A DNA stretch of 64,000 nucleotides from Hyaloperonospora brassicae (GCA_947650285.1 CANTFL010000136.1:124001-188000); one strand, 5' to 3'; positions 1 through 12,293 are shown, counted from the stretch's first letter. The notes: generated by a model not told the origin, from the sequence alone. Numbers and translations: made by a program.

Positions 1-76
1 CGGACTCCAACTGGACACCCGTACTCTTTGCTCGTGCGCGTAGAAAGGCAGGAACCTGTTTGCTTCGTCGTTGCAG

Positions 77-205
77 ACGTGTGCTAACAACTGCATTGCG
101 TGCAAGCAGTCAAAGACGTGTGAAAGCTCTAGCTGCATCTACAGGGAGCTACGACCGTGGCTGCTTCGACGCCTACTCCCAGTACCCGTTGCTTTGCAAC
201 AATGA
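77..205 (+). CDS. possible 3' exon of a Cys-rich protein, partial
   Basis: Reading from an AG acceptor at 75-76 gives 42 codons to a TGA at 203-205. Five cysteines are crowded at the start of the exon (pattern C-x3-C-x2-C-x5-C-x4-C), which looks more like a folded Cys-rich motif than chance. The rest of the gene would lie left of the window or before a very short intron, so product and family cannot be named. It is tail-to-tail with the ankyrin gene that ends at 232. A spurious open stretch is equally possible. Confidence 0.22.
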   Translation, partial: TCANNCIACKQSKTCESSSCIYRELRPWLLRRLLPVPVALQQ

Positions 206-231
206 AACGAAGCGATGGCCTCACCTTTATT

Positions 232-1773
232 TCACACCGTTATAACAACCTCGTCCTCTGCGTCCTGCGCTACCTCGCTTGGTCCGACCCAAAGACCGTT
301 CCACACAGTACTCCAAGTGCCAGAGCCGTGCTTGTCAATGTGTCGAGTCAAGCTTCCTTGCTCGCGCTGCGCCTTGGACGCCCAAGCATTCAGCTTCAGC
401 GGTTGCGCATGAGGTCTATTCGGTCCACTACCTTCGTTTGGTTGTGTCTCCGCGTGATGCGAATCCGTAAGGCTCATCATGCTGTAGCTGCTATCCGAAG
501 GACCATTTGCGGGGCTGACTGTGGAGCCATCACTAGTTTGAGAGGAAACGTCGTGGTCAGTTTCAAGCTAGTATGTAAAAAGAGTAGACCAACAGCCGTA
601 AGAACACATCCCCTTCATGTCAACATGTACTTACAAACTGCGTACCTCTTTGCCAGCCGTTGACATGGTTGCTTGGATCTGCTTCTTCAAACTATCCAGT
701 AGCCGTTGTTGGTCTTTTATGTAATCGTTGGCGTCCTCCAGCTGCCTCTGAATGATCGACTTTTCCTCTCGCAACTTACGGACATAATCGAGCATGACAC
801 GCTCTTCCCCAAGCATCCTCGTTTCTTGCAGTTCCTGCACAAGCGCTTCGATAGTCCTTTTCAGCTGTCCCACTAGCAAATCCTTCTCTTCGAGCTGCAA
901 CAGTAGCGTCTCATTTCGGACATTGTGCACATCAGCCCCTGATTCTCCTTGTTCGCCTTGCGTTGCCACCAATGGGCACGACGCCTCTACCCCCTTCCCT
1001 TCATTTTCTCTACTTCTATCACCCATCTTCGATTCCTTGGACTTGTCGTCAGCACTTATCCCCTCGCATTTCCGAGAAAACAGCTCCTTCACTTCTGGCA
1101 TTGTCGTCAGCTCCATTGCCGTCTTACCTTTGCTAATCCCCTTGTCACCTTTCATACTCACATCTGCATGACACCTCAGTAGCATCTCAACACACTCCAC
1201 TTGGTTCGCGTGACACGCCAAGTGCAGCGGCGTGGCGCCTTCTCCGTTGCGGGTGTTCACCAACTCAAGTCTTTGCACGTCCTCCCTCTCCAGCAACTCT
1301 TTCATCACGTCCAGCGCTTGGCAAGACGCTGCCCAATGCAGCAGCGATCCTCCAGTCGCTGCGTCTCGGACGCCTACGTCCACTCCAGCAGCCAGCAACT
1401 GGTTCACACTCTGTACATCGTTCGCTGCAACTTGTTGAATCAGAAACTGATGGAAGACCACCATCAGATCCTGAGCCTTCAGCTCTTGTGCCAGAGCATA
1501 CGCCGATCGATTGTCGTGTTCTTTTCCAGTCTCATTCTTGCTCTGATGCTCTGGGGGGAAGCCCGCAGCCAAAAGAACTCGAAGCGCGTCCTTCTTGCCG
1601 CTTGCTACAGCCACATGCAGCGGTGAGCGACCCGTGACGGGGTCCACCACATCAGCAAACGATAGCCGACCACGACTGTGGTCCGCCAGTGCCTTAATGA
1701 CATCGGAACGGCCGTACTCTGCCGCTAAGAAGAAGCCATCGAGCGCCTCCAGGAGCTCTTCGGGCGTGGTCAT
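232..1773 (-). CDS. ankyrin-repeat protein with C-terminal coiled coil
   Basis: Two exons on the minus strand: 1773-646 and 567-232, separated by a 78-nt GT-AG intron (568-645) in phase 0, giving about 487 aa. Residues from about 45 hold ankyrin repeats, seen as the signatures GRSPLHVAVASGKKDALRVL, GGSLLHWAASCQALDVMKEL and ATPLHLACHANQVECVEMLL. Residues about 290-375 form a heptad-rich coiled coil (LQLEEKDLLVGQLKRTIEAL). The second exon adds a Ser/Thr-rich tail ending in EDEVVITV; without it the protein would stop just past the donor. Ankyrin repeats bind partner proteins and the coiled coil suggests an oligomeric scaffold. No catalytic domain or signal peptide is visible, so the specific role is unknown. 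The ATG at 1773 is the first in frame and is followed directly by a helical N-terminus. Confidence 0.82.
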
Positions 1774-2203
1774 TGTTCGCCACTCGCGGAGATGTGATTC
1801 GCTGAAAAAGATCGAGCAAGCGTAAGTACGGTCGCGTACATAAGAGCGAGTGTCAAATAGAGTCGATGGTGTCGAAAGAGACTCTATTCGCGAATTGGCT
1901 AAACAGCGCTGCTATAAAGCGGTGTATCAGCTGATCCAGCAGCCTCTCTCACCAATCGACGAGCAGTACATGGCTCGATTTGCTTCAACAACGATCCGAC
2001 CACAACCACAACCAAGAAAGAGGTTTTGAATCGACATGTTAGCATACTCACTCGCAAAACTGCTTCTGCTGCTGCTGCTGCTGCTCTTCGAGTTCCAAAA
2101 CATTCGCGCACAACCTGCTGTGCAACCCACGCGGTCGGTCGTCCATCACCTTAGCATTACAATATTTCCATCACCTATCGCTCGCACGATCGACTGCGCT
2201 TGA
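1774..2203. other. intergenic, ankyrin 5' flank / CTP synthase 3' flank
   Basis: This is 430 bp between two minus-strand genes. It holds the presumed promoter of the ankyrin gene and the 3' end of the CTP synthase gene. A short run of GCT/CTG triplets lies around 2066-2086. Small open stretches on the minus strand here come from that triplet run. No other gene is seen. Confidence 0.6.
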
Positions 2204-3949
2204 TCACGACTGCTGCTCCTTGACTTCGACGTCCTTGATAAACGCGGCAAGTTGGCCCGTAGCAGCCAGGATCAAGCCGTGGAACGGCGGAGACGGCTCG
2301 TTCGGGTGCGACTTGAACTCGGGATGGTACTGCGTGGCAAAGTAAAACGGATGCACGTCGCGGTCGAGCTCGACCACCTGCATGCGTTCCCCCTTTTCGT
2401 CCGTGCCGACAAAGTTGAGACCAGCCTCACGGATCGCTGGCACAAGCTCCGGGTTCACCTCGTACCGGTGCCGATGACGCTCGAGAATTGGCTTGTCCTT
2501 GCCGTACAGATACGACACCAGCGAGCGCTTCGCCGGGTCGCCCTTTTCGTGCACGATCGTTCGGCGCTCACCGCAGCGCATGGTGCCACCCATGACCTCC
2601 GGGTTGATCTCAGGCATAAACACTACCACCTTGTGCCCAGCGTCCGCGTCAAACTCTTCGCTGTTTGCATCCTGCCAGCCTATGACGTTGCGCGCATACT
2701 CAATCACGACCACCTGCATGCCCAGACACACGCCCAGATACGGGACGCGGTTTTCACGCGCGTACTTTGCCGTGAGCACTTTGCCGTCGACGCCTCGATC
2801 GCCAAAACCACCCGGCACTACGATACCATTCACGCTGCGCAGCTTATGCCACGCCTCGTCGTAGGCTTTCGGGTTGCACTCGCGCATTTCTACCTCCAAG
2901 TCACTGGCTTCGATCCACTCGATCTCCAGGTCGTAGTTGCACTTCATGGTCGCGTGCTTCAGCGCCTTGATGACACTCAAGTACGAGTCCTGTAGACCCG
3001 TGTACTTGCCGACGAGAGCAATCTTGCACACTTGCTCGAAAGAGTCCACGCGATGGGCCATAGCTGACCAAGCAGCCAGGTCTGGCTCACGAAAGCGGTC
3101 CATGAGCTGCAGCTTGGACATGAGGATACTTGCGGCGCCTTGCTTGGACAGCAGGAGTGGCACGTGGTAAATGTTGCTCACGTCGTGCACCGACAGCACG
3201 TGATTCGCCGGCACTTGGCAGAACATGCCAATCTTCGTCTTGGTCGCATGTTCCAGCTCGGTGCTGCTACGACAGATGATCACATCGGGCGACAGACCAG
3301 CGCTTCGCAGCTCCTTGATCGCGTGCTGCGTGGGCTTAGTCTTCTGCTCCCCGACGGAGCCGAGCACCGGCACAAGCGACACGTGCACGAGACAGAAGTT
3401 CTCGGGCCCAACACGGAACTGGAACTGCCGCAGCGCTTCGAGGAACACCATGCTCTCAATGTCGCCCACCGTACCACCCACTTCAATCAGACACACGTCC
3501 GCAGCTCTGTCGTCGTCCAGTGTACTTGGCTCAGCAGCGCGTGCGCCGTCCACACCAATCTGAGCCACACGCTCGATCCAGTCTTGGATCGCGTCCGTCA
3601 CGTGGGGTACCACCTGCACCGTCTTGCCCAAGTAATCGCCGCGACGCTCTCGCTCCAGCACGTGCGTGTAGACTTTACCGGTCGTGATGTTGTGGTCGCG
3701 CGTGAGTGTAATGCCCAAGAACCGCTCGTAGTTGCCCAAGTCCAAGTCGCCTTCCCCGCCGTCATTGAGCACAAAGACCTCACCGTGCTCGAAAGGGGAC
3801 ATGGTGCCGGCATCGCAGTTCAGGTACGGGTCGATCTTGATGGACGTCACGCGCAGTCCGAGCGACTTGAGCACGACACCAATGCTGCTGATGGTGATGC
3901 CCTTCCCCAGACCACTGACGGTCCCGCCAGTCACGGCCAAGTACTTCAT
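2204..3949 (-). CDS. CTPS: CTP synthase (glutamine-hydrolysing)
   Basis: Cytosolic enzyme that aminates UTP to CTP with ATP and glutamine, the last step of de novo pyrimidine nucleotide synthesis. Single exon of 581 aa, matching eukaryotic CTP synthases (about 590). The start is placed at 3949 because the conserved family N-terminus [17 protein letters not shown] begins there; about 90 further codons are open upstream but resemble nothing in the family. The synthase domain has the P-loop [10 protein letters not shown] and the motif [19 protein letters not shown]. The C-terminal class I glutamine amidotransferase domain keeps GVCLGMQ with the nucleophile Cys408 and the QYHPEF motif with His542 and Glu544, so the catalytic triad is complete. 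All signature residues are present and a functional enzyme is expected. It is divergent from the aspartic protease gene beginning at 5629. Confidence 0.97.
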   Translation of the reverse strand: MKYLAVTGGTVSGLGKGITISSIGVVLKSLGLRVTSIKIDPYLNCDAGTMSPFEHGEVFVLNDGGEGDLDLGNYERFLGITLTRDHNITTGKVYTHVLERERRGDYLGKTVQVVPHVTDAIQDWIERVAQIGVDGARAAEPSTLDDDRAADVCLIEVGGTVGDIESMVFLEALRQFQFRVGPENFCLVHVSLVPVLGSVGEQKTKPTQHAIKELRSAGLSPDVIICRSSTELEHATKTKIGMFCQVPANHVLSVHDVSNIYHVPLLLSKQGAASILMSKLQLMDRFREPDLAAWSAMAHRVDSFEQVCKIALVGKYTGLQDSYLSVIKALKHATMKCNYDLEIEWIEASDLEVEMRECNPKAYDEAWHKLRSVNGIVVPGGFGDRGVDGKVLTAKYARENRVPYLGVCLGMQVVVIEYARNVIGWQDANSEEFDADAGHKVVVFMPEINPEVMGGTMRCGERRTIVHEKGDPAKRSLVSYLYGKDKPILERHRHRYEVNPELVPAIREAGLNFVGTDEKGERMQVVELDRDVHPFYFATQYHPEFKSHPNEPSPPFHGLILAATGQLAAFIKDVEVKEQQS

Positions 3950-5628
3950 GGCGCACTGCTGGACAAGGAAGTGCACGACAGGTGGACAGGCGATGATGGG
4001 TACACCGACGACGTTCACGTCTGACAATGACTGACCGAGTGACTGACCAACCGAATGGTGAAGAGCTACGAGTTGCAAGCAACTGAACCCGTTTCGCCAG
4101 CAGGTCGTTTCATCTGTCGAATTGTATGCAAAGTGGGTTCGCACGAAACCCGCGTGAGCGTACACGAAGCGGCCAGAAAAATTGGTTGGACGGCTGGAAA
4201 GAGCAGCAAACGATACCAAAGAGGAGCGACTCGATCGATCTACCGACGATGGCGATCTACGAAATCAATTGGTGTCGATTCACTCACTTTTGCTCGTTGT
4301 AGCAGCACTTGTGCGCTCGAGTGCGCGTGCACTTTGTCCACCGTCGCAGTTTGTTTGCACATGTGTTGAGGTCGATGAGAGTGCAGTTTAGCGCTCTCGC
4401 AACGCTGTGTGCACGTCCGTGAGCAAGACCCACTCCAATGTCGAGGAGGACGACGAAGGCGACTTGTTGGTCCATTGGCTGCAGCTGGTCGCTGTCAATG
4501 AAGAAGCCAAGAGCAGATGTTGGATCGCATTCGCGGTGATGACGTTGTGCTTCCAGATGGCAAACGTCTTTTCCAATGCTGCAATCTAACCAGCCTGCAC
4601 TGCAGACTTGCTCGCAATCGAGCAGAGCTTTTATCATCACGCACTTAACCGGCCATGGGCGCAGCGGTGATCCACGTGCGCTGCTACGCTTTCACGTCAC
4701 TCAACGTGCACCAATCCAGTAGGAGTCGAACAGTCGATCTAGCTAGTGGTGCCATTCACTCTCTTGTTTGTGAACAAGATGTCAAGCACGAAACCGTAGC
4801 GCTGAACGGTTGCGTGAAGGCGTATCTTTGCCGTAGCAAGGAGTACGATAATGATCAAAGTACTGGTTCTTGTCGACTCACGGCAGCTGTCACTTGCATC
4901 GTGAAACACATTCGCTTTCTGCTGATCACGAACGAGACTTCCTTCGAAGTAGGCTGATAGATTGTGGCTTCCAAGTCTACAGCAGTGTCCGGGCCAGCAC
5001 TCTCCTCGGTACAGCACTGGGACGATCAGGTACAAACGTAAAGCGCTAGCGGTTGCTGCAGTAGCACTTTGTTGACGCTCAACGTCGGCGGTATCTCACT
5101 GTCCGGTTGCGTCGCCAACGTCCCAATAGCTTTCGGACGCAACTGCTGCGGTCTTCGAGACCAGCACAGGTGTCAAAGCATGTGCAGTGTGTAGCCGTCT
5201 CCACGTTGTCCCGTCACAGGCGCCACCGAAGGCCAAGAGAGAGCAACAAAGGCCAACACGAACGCTAACTATTGGTCCACAACATGACTTCGTCGTCGTT
5301 GTGACCTGATGCATCGAGTCAGAGACAAAGATACTTTCCGGCTCTATTTCTCTCGGAGCTGCTGACCTGATTGACACAAATTCGCTCACGTGGGAACCCA
5401 AAAAGTGGATAGGACGCTTTCGATTCGACAAAAAGCGGTCCAAAAGGATACGATTTATTACTATACTTTGCATCGCTTGCGGTCGGTCACTCATACAAAG
5501 CAACTGCCACGTGCCTCACCCGCTCGTCCATCACCTCTTCTTCGCGTCTCGTAGCTGCCGCTTTGTTCGTCCACAGCACACAATCCACAGACACAGTGTT
5601 CAGGCGCTGGGCCTCGAGTTCTGCTGCC
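3950..5628. other. intergenic, divergent promoter region
   Basis: About 1.7 kb separates the divergently transcribed CTP synthase and first aspartic protease genes, so it should hold both promoters and 5' UTRs. Several short open stretches (for example 4655-4957 +, 5096-5503 -) show no recognisable motif and have no splice partners I could join. I see no transposon or structural RNA here. Confidence 0.55.
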
Positions 5629-8290
5629 ATGTTGCGACCGTTCACCGGCGTCCACGCGCTCGTAGCGATCGCCCTCGCACTTCCCACACGAGCAGAAGAC
5701 GAACAAGCGACAGGCTTTACCATGCAGCTCCACCGCATGCCCCGACACAACAGACAGCCCGCGAGATACGCGCGACGATTGGGTGTGGAAGAGGACGGAC
5801 CGGAGCTCGTGCCGCTGCACTTGGGACTTGGGTACGTGACGGATCTGTCTGTCCGAGTGTCTGTCTATCTGTCTGTCTGCTTTTGGGTATGTTTTTTGTT
5901 GTTTGTTTGTACTGACGTGTGTGGATGTGGTGCAGGACACACTACACGTGGCTCTATGCAGGCACACCACCGCAGCGAGCGTCAGTGATTGTGGACACTG
6001 GCAGTGCACTGTTGGCGTTTCCGTGCTCGGGCTGCAATGGCTGTGGGAACCACACAGACGTGCCCTTTAACGCGGACAATTCGTCGACGTTGGTGCATGT
6101 CAAGTGCTCTCAAAAGTCTTTTTACCGGTGCAAGGAGTGCAAACTGCCGTCGGACACGTGCGCGATTTCGCAGTCGTACTTGGAGGGCAGCAGCTGGAAA
6201 GCCTCAGTGGTCGAAGATGTCGTGTACTTGGGTGGCGACTCGAGCTTTGACGACGACGCCATGCGCAGCAAATATGGCACGCGCTACCAGTTTGGCTGTC
6301 AGAACGTCGAGACAGGACTGTTTGTCACGCAAGTCGCGGACGGCATCATGGGGTTATCGAGAACAGACGACCACATCGTTGCGAAGCTGTACCACGAGAA
6401 GAAGATACCGAGCAACCTCTTCTCGCTTTGTTTTATTGAGAATGGCGGCACCATGTCCGTTGGCCAACCGCACAAAGCGGCACATCGGGGTGAGATTGCG
6501 TACGTGAAAATGATCGTGGATGGGTCTCCCAGGTAAGAAGCATTCGCGTGTGTCACTTTTCTTTGTATAGCACTGGTAGTCTAATGTCACTGGTTGATTC
6601 CTTTGACAGCCATTTGTACAATTTGCCCGTGAAGGACATTCGCATCGGTGGCAAATCCATCAACGCCAAGGCGGAGTCTTACACACAGGGGCACTTCATT
6701 GTGGACAGCGGAACGACAGACTCGTATCTCCCAAAATCGATGGAGGGTGAGTTTATGAAGATGTTTAGAGAGGTTGCTGGCCGCGATTACCAGGTCGAAG
6801 CAGCGTGCAAAGGCTATACGAATGAAGAGTTGTCGTTACTGCCAACGATTCAATTCGTCATGGAAGCTGAGGGCGGCAAGAGTGAGGAAGTGATCCTGTC
6901 AGTTCCACCTGAGCAGTATCTACTGCGTGATAAAGGCAAATACTGTGGCGGTATCCATCTGACGGAGAACTCTGGCGGTGTTATTGGTGCCAACCTCATG
7001 ACGAATCGTGACATGATTTTTGACTCCAGTAACCAGCGCATAGGGTTTGTCGATGCCGACTGCGCGTGGCAGGAGACTTCAAATTCGACAGCAACGTCAT
7101 CAGCGATGAACAAAACCACTAAGATCAGTGAAGGGAAGGAGAAGGAGAAAGCTGCAACTACAATTGCGATCGCGCCAGGCGGCACATCGGTCGTTAAGAG
7201 CACTCCGGCGCCAGCAGCTGATGCAGCGTCTAAAGATGCTGGTACTCCGACGCCACCAGCTGATGCAGCGTCTGAAGATGCTGGTACTCCGGCGCCACCA
7301 GCTGATGCAGCGTCTGAAGATGCTGGTACTCCGGCGCCACCAGCTGATGCAGCGTCTGAAGATGCTGGTACTCCGGCGCCACCAGCTGATGCAGCGTCTA
7401 AAGATGCTGGTACTCCGACGCCACTAGCTGATGCAGCGTCTGAAGATGCTGGTACTCCGGCGCCACCAGCTGATGCAGCGTCTGAAGATGCTGGTACTCC
7501 GGCGCCACCAGCTGATGTAGCGTCTGAAGATGCTGGTACTCCGGCGCCACCAGCTGATGCAGCGTCTGAAGATGCTGGTACTCCGGCGCCACTAGCTGAT
7601 GCAGCGTCTGAAGATGCTGGTACTCCTGCACCAATGGCCAATGCAACATCCACGCCCGCATCTACTACTGTCTCCGCTGAGCTGGCTACAAAGACTATGC
7701 CGACAGTAGAGGCGACTATGGAACCTGCTACACCAGAGCCAGCTATGACGAGTGCAGACACCTCACAGACGACGCTGGTAACGAACATTTCTTCCGTGCA
7801 GACTGCTTCACGTGATGCTGATCCGGAGCTTCAGACAGTTCCGGACGACATGGCCGAGTCGTCGTCAGCAACTGCTACAGTGAGCTCGAAGTCGAAAGGG
7901 AGGTCGTTTGGCACCCATCCGATGGTGCTCACGCTTGTCGGTGCTATCTTGGTGGTGGGTTTTCTGCTGATGGTGGTGTTATCAGTCCGCCGACGGCGAC
8001 GAAAGACCGGCAATAAACAGCTCTGGAGCCGCGTAGAGGGCGACGAAGAGGACGAGGACGTCCAGGATGAAGAAGAGTTTGGTCTCGCGTTTAGCGACAA
8101 GAAGGCACTCCAGGGGACGCCCACGACGAAGCACCAGCGGCTCAAGCAGGACGACCGCGACGATGATGATAATGACGATGACCACGATCGTCATCAGGAG
8201 AGAAGCAGTGACGAGGACGACGATGTGTTTGCTTGCGAAACCATACAGGAGGAACCCGAGGTGGATACTTCCACGCTCGACCGGCTTTGA
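5629..8290 (+). CDS. type I membrane aspartic protease with repeat stalk (copy 1)
   Basis: Pepsin-family (A1) endopeptidase, predicted secreted and membrane-anchored. Three exons, 5629-5831, 5936-6532 and 6610-8290, give 826 aa; the introns are 104 and 77 nt. Signal peptide at about residues 1-22 (hydrophobic VHALVAIALALPTRA). Catalytic motifs are VIVDTGS (Asp88) and VDSGTTD (Asp299), with many Cys in the N-terminal lobe. A stalk of ten 14-residue repeats rich in Ala, Asp, Pro and Thr follows the catalytic domain, then a Ser/Thr-rich linker, one membrane span at about 705-726, a basic stop-transfer RRRRRK and an acidic cytoplasmic tail. The same order as copy 2 downstream shows tandem duplication. 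For intron 2 a nearer acceptor at 6570 would give a 38-nt intron and add 13 residues; the 77-nt choice is preferred because it aligns better with copy 2. Substrates are unknown. Confidence 0.9.
7217..7636 (+). repeat. 42-bp minisatellite, 10 units, coding
   Basis: Ten in-phase 42-bp units encode ADAASEDAGTPAPP with few substitutions: units 1 and 5 read SKDAGTPTP, unit 8 has ADVAS, and three units end in PL or PM. The near identity at DNA level means recent expansion or homogenisation. It forms the extracellular stalk of aspartic protease copy 1 and is absent from copy 2. Confidence 0.95.
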
Positions 8291-8330
8291 TGAGCAGACC
8301 CGGCACTGCATGTTGGCCCTGATTAGAACC

Positions 8331-8384
8331 CAAGATAAAAGAGACCCAAAATAAAAGAGACCCAACGTAAAAGAGACCCAAAAT
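8331..8384. repeat. short tandem repeat between the protease genes
   Basis: Three consecutive copies of a roughly 17-bp unit with core TAAAAGAGACCCAA lie 40 bp past the stop codon of protease copy 1 and 93 bp before the start of copy 2, in its probable promoter. Confidence 0.85.
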
Positions 8385-8476
8385 CCGTCCACGGACGTCC
8401 CACAATGTAGCCATGTTGCCGAAACGACTTGATACGATATCGTAACGCTCCCCAGCAGCAGAGGACGGCGTTGTGG

Positions 8477-10792
8477 ATGCGCGTGCGTCACGCTCCTTGG
8501 CACGCAGCTCTCCTTGCGCTCGCACTTGAAAGGTGCGCTTTGCTGTCTGCTGAGGCAGTAGCTCATGCTCCGAAGCTCCTCAAAGTCCAGTTGCACAAGC
8601 ACAAGCAGAAGCAGCAGCAGCAACAACAGCGAAGCTCCGATCGATCGTATCGACTGATACATCAGCAGACTCGAGCTCAACGACGAGCGCTGGAAGAGAC
8701 CGGCGGAGTCGATGGCGATTTTGGAGTGGGTGCACTGGCTATGAGCTCGTCGTCGTTGGGCGTGGGCTACGGGTGCGTTTGTATATATGTATGTACATGT
8801 GCGTCTGTGTTCTTTTCGTGGGTATACTGTACGCATTCGATAGAGCAGATGAGCTGACGATACTGACTACTGATTGTTGGCGATGTTTGTTTGTAATGTA
8901 GCACGCACTATGCTGAGCTCTACTTGGGCATTCCGACACAACGTGCGTCGGTGATTGTTGATACTGGCAGCCACGTCACGGCGCTGCCGTGCAGCACGTG
9001 CGATGGCTGTGGACAGCACACGGATCCGCTCTTTAACGTGTCCCGGTCGACAACAGCTAAATACATGGCTTGCCACGAAGTCGATTCGTGTCTGTCGTGT
9101 GATCAAGATCGCTGCTATATCTCTCAGGTATGGTAAAGTTGTAACAAAGTCGTGAGAGGCGCTCAGTACTTACGCTGTTCGTGATGTGGTCACTGCGAAC
9201 GACAGTCGTACTTTGAAGGCAGCATGTGGCGAGCGGTAGTGGTGGAAGAGTTGGTATGGGTGGGAGGGCTGTCGTCGCCTGTTAGTGACGAGATGGAGGG
9301 GTTCCTCAGGACATTTGGCTTTCGATTTCCGCTTGGCTGCCAGACCACAGAGACTGGACTCTTTCTCACGCAAAAGGAGAATGGTATCATGGGCCTTGGA
9401 CGTCACAAGCAGACCGTCATGTCGTATATGCTGAAGACAGGCCGCGTGCTGCATAACGTCTTTACTCTGTGTTTTGCCAGTGATGGGGGTGAGCTCGTGT
9501 TCGGTGGAGTGGACTACAGCCACCACACAAGTACTGTGGATTACACGCCGCTGCGCGACAACACGTCTACCTACTATCCGGTGCATGTAAAGAACATTCT
9601 GCTGAACGGAGTGTCGTTGGGCATCGGCGTTGACACAATCAACTCGGGCAGAGGCGTGCTTGTTGATAGCGGAACGACAGACACTTTCTTTGACGGAAGA
9701 GGAAACCGCAAGTTCATGAAAGCGTTCCGGCATGCAGCAGGGGGTCGAGAGTATAGTGACGAGCACATGCGACTGTCTCACGAAGACTTGGCAGCTCTTC
9801 CGATCATATCCATCGTACTATCTGGGATGAAAGGAGATGGCACTGACGACATCCAGCTCGATGTTCCTGCGTCGAAATACCTTTCTCTCTCTGACGACAA
9901 CGAGTCGTACGTTGGCAACTTTCATTTTTCGGAGCGAAGTGGCGGAGGTAAGCTACTGATGATATGACTGCACCTCGCGCGTGCGTGCATTCTGTGGTTG
10001 TTGACAATTGTGTCTTGTTCGTAGTGTTGGGTTCGAGTGCCATGGTTGGTTTTGATGTGATCTTCGATGGAGAAAACAACCGTATCGGCTTTGCAGAGTC
10101 AAGTTGTGGTACGCTATTGTAGGATGAAGATGCTGCTCGACGGGCTCTACTGACCCTTCTGTGGTACACGTTGACAATGCGCAGGCAAAAGCTATACGAA
10201 TGAACCCACTGTATCGCCAACTGCCTCAAACACTACTGGCCAGCCACTACCTACAACTACAACACCGATTGCTCCTGACCAGCAAGCGCCAGCTAATGCC
10301 TCTATCAATAGCACCAGCAATGGTTCAGCTGCGGATGCAAACGCGACTGCAACGGCTCTGGCTGATACTGGTGGCAGTGCTGGCGTAATTGCTGGAGACG
10401 TGAACACAAGTGCAACGGCGCTAGCTGATACTGTTGGCAGTGCCAATAGGACCAGCAGTCCATTCGCCAACGAAACGTCGAGGCAAGCGGGTCCTGATAT
10501 TGGTGTGATCATTGCAGGAGTTATCCTCATTGCGCTGGTAGGCGTGGGGCTTGGTGTCATGGTGTGGACAAAGTGGCGCATGCGTTCGTGGTCCCGCATT
10601 CCGAAGCGCGCGCACTTTGATATCGCAGATTTGGACAGCATACCTCTGTCGCGTGTGCCAGGAAGGCCGCTGTCTCCTCGATCTCAGTCAGATTCGATTG
10701 CTTGGTTGCCAAAGTTCACGATCGGATCGATCGAGGAAGAAGATAGCGATGAGCTGCGTGGAGAAGAAGACGATGAAGGTGTTGACATGTAA
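8477..10792 (+). CDS. type I membrane aspartic protease (copy 2)
   Basis: Second pepsin-family (A1) aspartic protease, in tandem with copy 1. Five exons, 8477-8772, 8902-9127, 9206-9947, 10025-10108 and 10185-10792, give 651 aa; introns are 129, 78, 77 and 76 nt, all GT-AG. The start at 8477 precedes a hydrophobic signal segment (HAALLALALERCALLSA) and a pro-region with a Gln run. Catalytic motifs are VIVDTGS (Asp119) and VDSGTTD (Asp328); YFEGSMW and GFDVIFDGENNRIGF are further family blocks. A Ser/Thr/Asn-rich linker with several N-x-S/T sites replaces the repeat stalk of copy 1. It leads to one membrane span at about 555-577 (IGVIIAGVILIALVGVGLGV) and an acidic tail. Without the last intron translation would stop at 10125 and lose the anchor, so intron retention would give a secreted form. 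Substrates are unknown. Confidence 0.88.
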
Positions 10793-12082
10793 ATGGCGAG
10801 AAGGAAGTAGCAAGTGATCGTGTATGCGATGCTGGTAAACGGTCTCGTGACGTGAGTGGACACGGCTGTCCGGTGACGTGCTGGTGAACTGATCGTGCAC
10901 GCAGCGAGCACCAGAGGCAGCATGTGTTCTCGAACGCCACGTTAACGCGACTTGTCACAGGCCAATACGGCCAAGAGGTGGACCAACAAGTGTCAACTGG
11001 TCTCGGAAGAAGGTCGTCGGCGATAACAATGACTTCAGTGCACAAGACCAACGCAACGTGTGTCGTTCTTGTCGGGGTTTGTCAGGCGACGACAAATGTG
11101 TTGGTGGAAGTGAGTGATCATAAGTTGGACGGAGTTTTTGTTTGGCGTCGCCTGTGCATGTGGAAAGGTCAAGCAACTAGACTATGACAAACGTGCATGC
11201 GACGTGTCTAGGCACCATTATTCAGGAAGAGCAGAGCAGGACACTGTTGGTGCCAAGAGACGTGCGCTGGCCATTGCCGTACCACTGCTATACTGCTGCT
11301 CACTACCGAAAGTTGTGGCCAGACGTGGCTTGCACCATCATCGACTCCAAGTAATCGACCTACACATGCTGTTCGCGAGTCGTGTAACGTTACTTGTCGC
11401 TCTTTGCAGTAGTACCTTACAACATGTTGCAACGAACGGGATGGCCGAGTATCACCTCTGTTTGCATCGGTATTGCAGAAACACCGCCATGTGACTTAGC
11501 ACCATGTCGTGAATCGATATTCATAGTCGAACAAGCTCACGTATGTGTTGATGACAAGCTACAGCTCTTCCCATTCGATGGCTCTGGAAGCCATAAAGAC
11601 TCGCCAAACTTCACATGGGATGCTATCCCTGCGTGAGTTTGCACAAGTTGGTCGGCTGGTTGCGCGTAGCGCAAAACTACTGGAGCAACTGTTCAGTCCG
11701 TAACGTATCTGTAGAAGTCCATGTAAAAGTGTAGCGCAGCCTCCAAGTCGCAGACATATGTTTTGGCTCAACGTGGTCGCTACATGCACATGCACACGCT
11801 TTTTTATCTGTATGTTTGTTCCCTTCTTTCGTCTCATTTGCGTTACTTTTTCTTGCAGAGTGCATGGCACTGCACTACATTACGTTGCAAATCGCGAGCG
11901 AATGTGACGTGATAGTAAAGCGCAGAGGCAGAGTCGCGTGCCGAAAGAGACCCACAGGCCTACGAATGGCGAGCTATTGTGTATCCATATTTACACGTTA
12001 CTTATGGAAACTCGTCTGCCAGACGCTGCAGTATCGCGTGCATATCCCTCGCAAAACGCTTTGTATTCATCTCGGATAGAAG

Positions 12083-12247
<165 letters not shown>

Positions 12248-12293
12248 CTGTTGTTTCGCTATAAGTAATAGTAGCAAGTGTGGCAGCATTCTT

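Noticed and set aside
3140..4024. Long plus-strand open frame (294 codons) opposite CTP synthase
   Set aside because: Antisense shadow of a highly conserved gene; no domain, and His/Val/Arg-rich composition typical of a complementary frame.
5563..5988. Unspliced reading of protease copy 1 exon 1 into the intron
   Set aside because: The GT-AG join at 5831/5936 restores the conserved sequence before DTGS, matching copy 2.
6850..7788. Minus-strand open frame across the protease repeat
   Set aside because: Caused by the 42-bp in-phase repeat, which is open in several frames.
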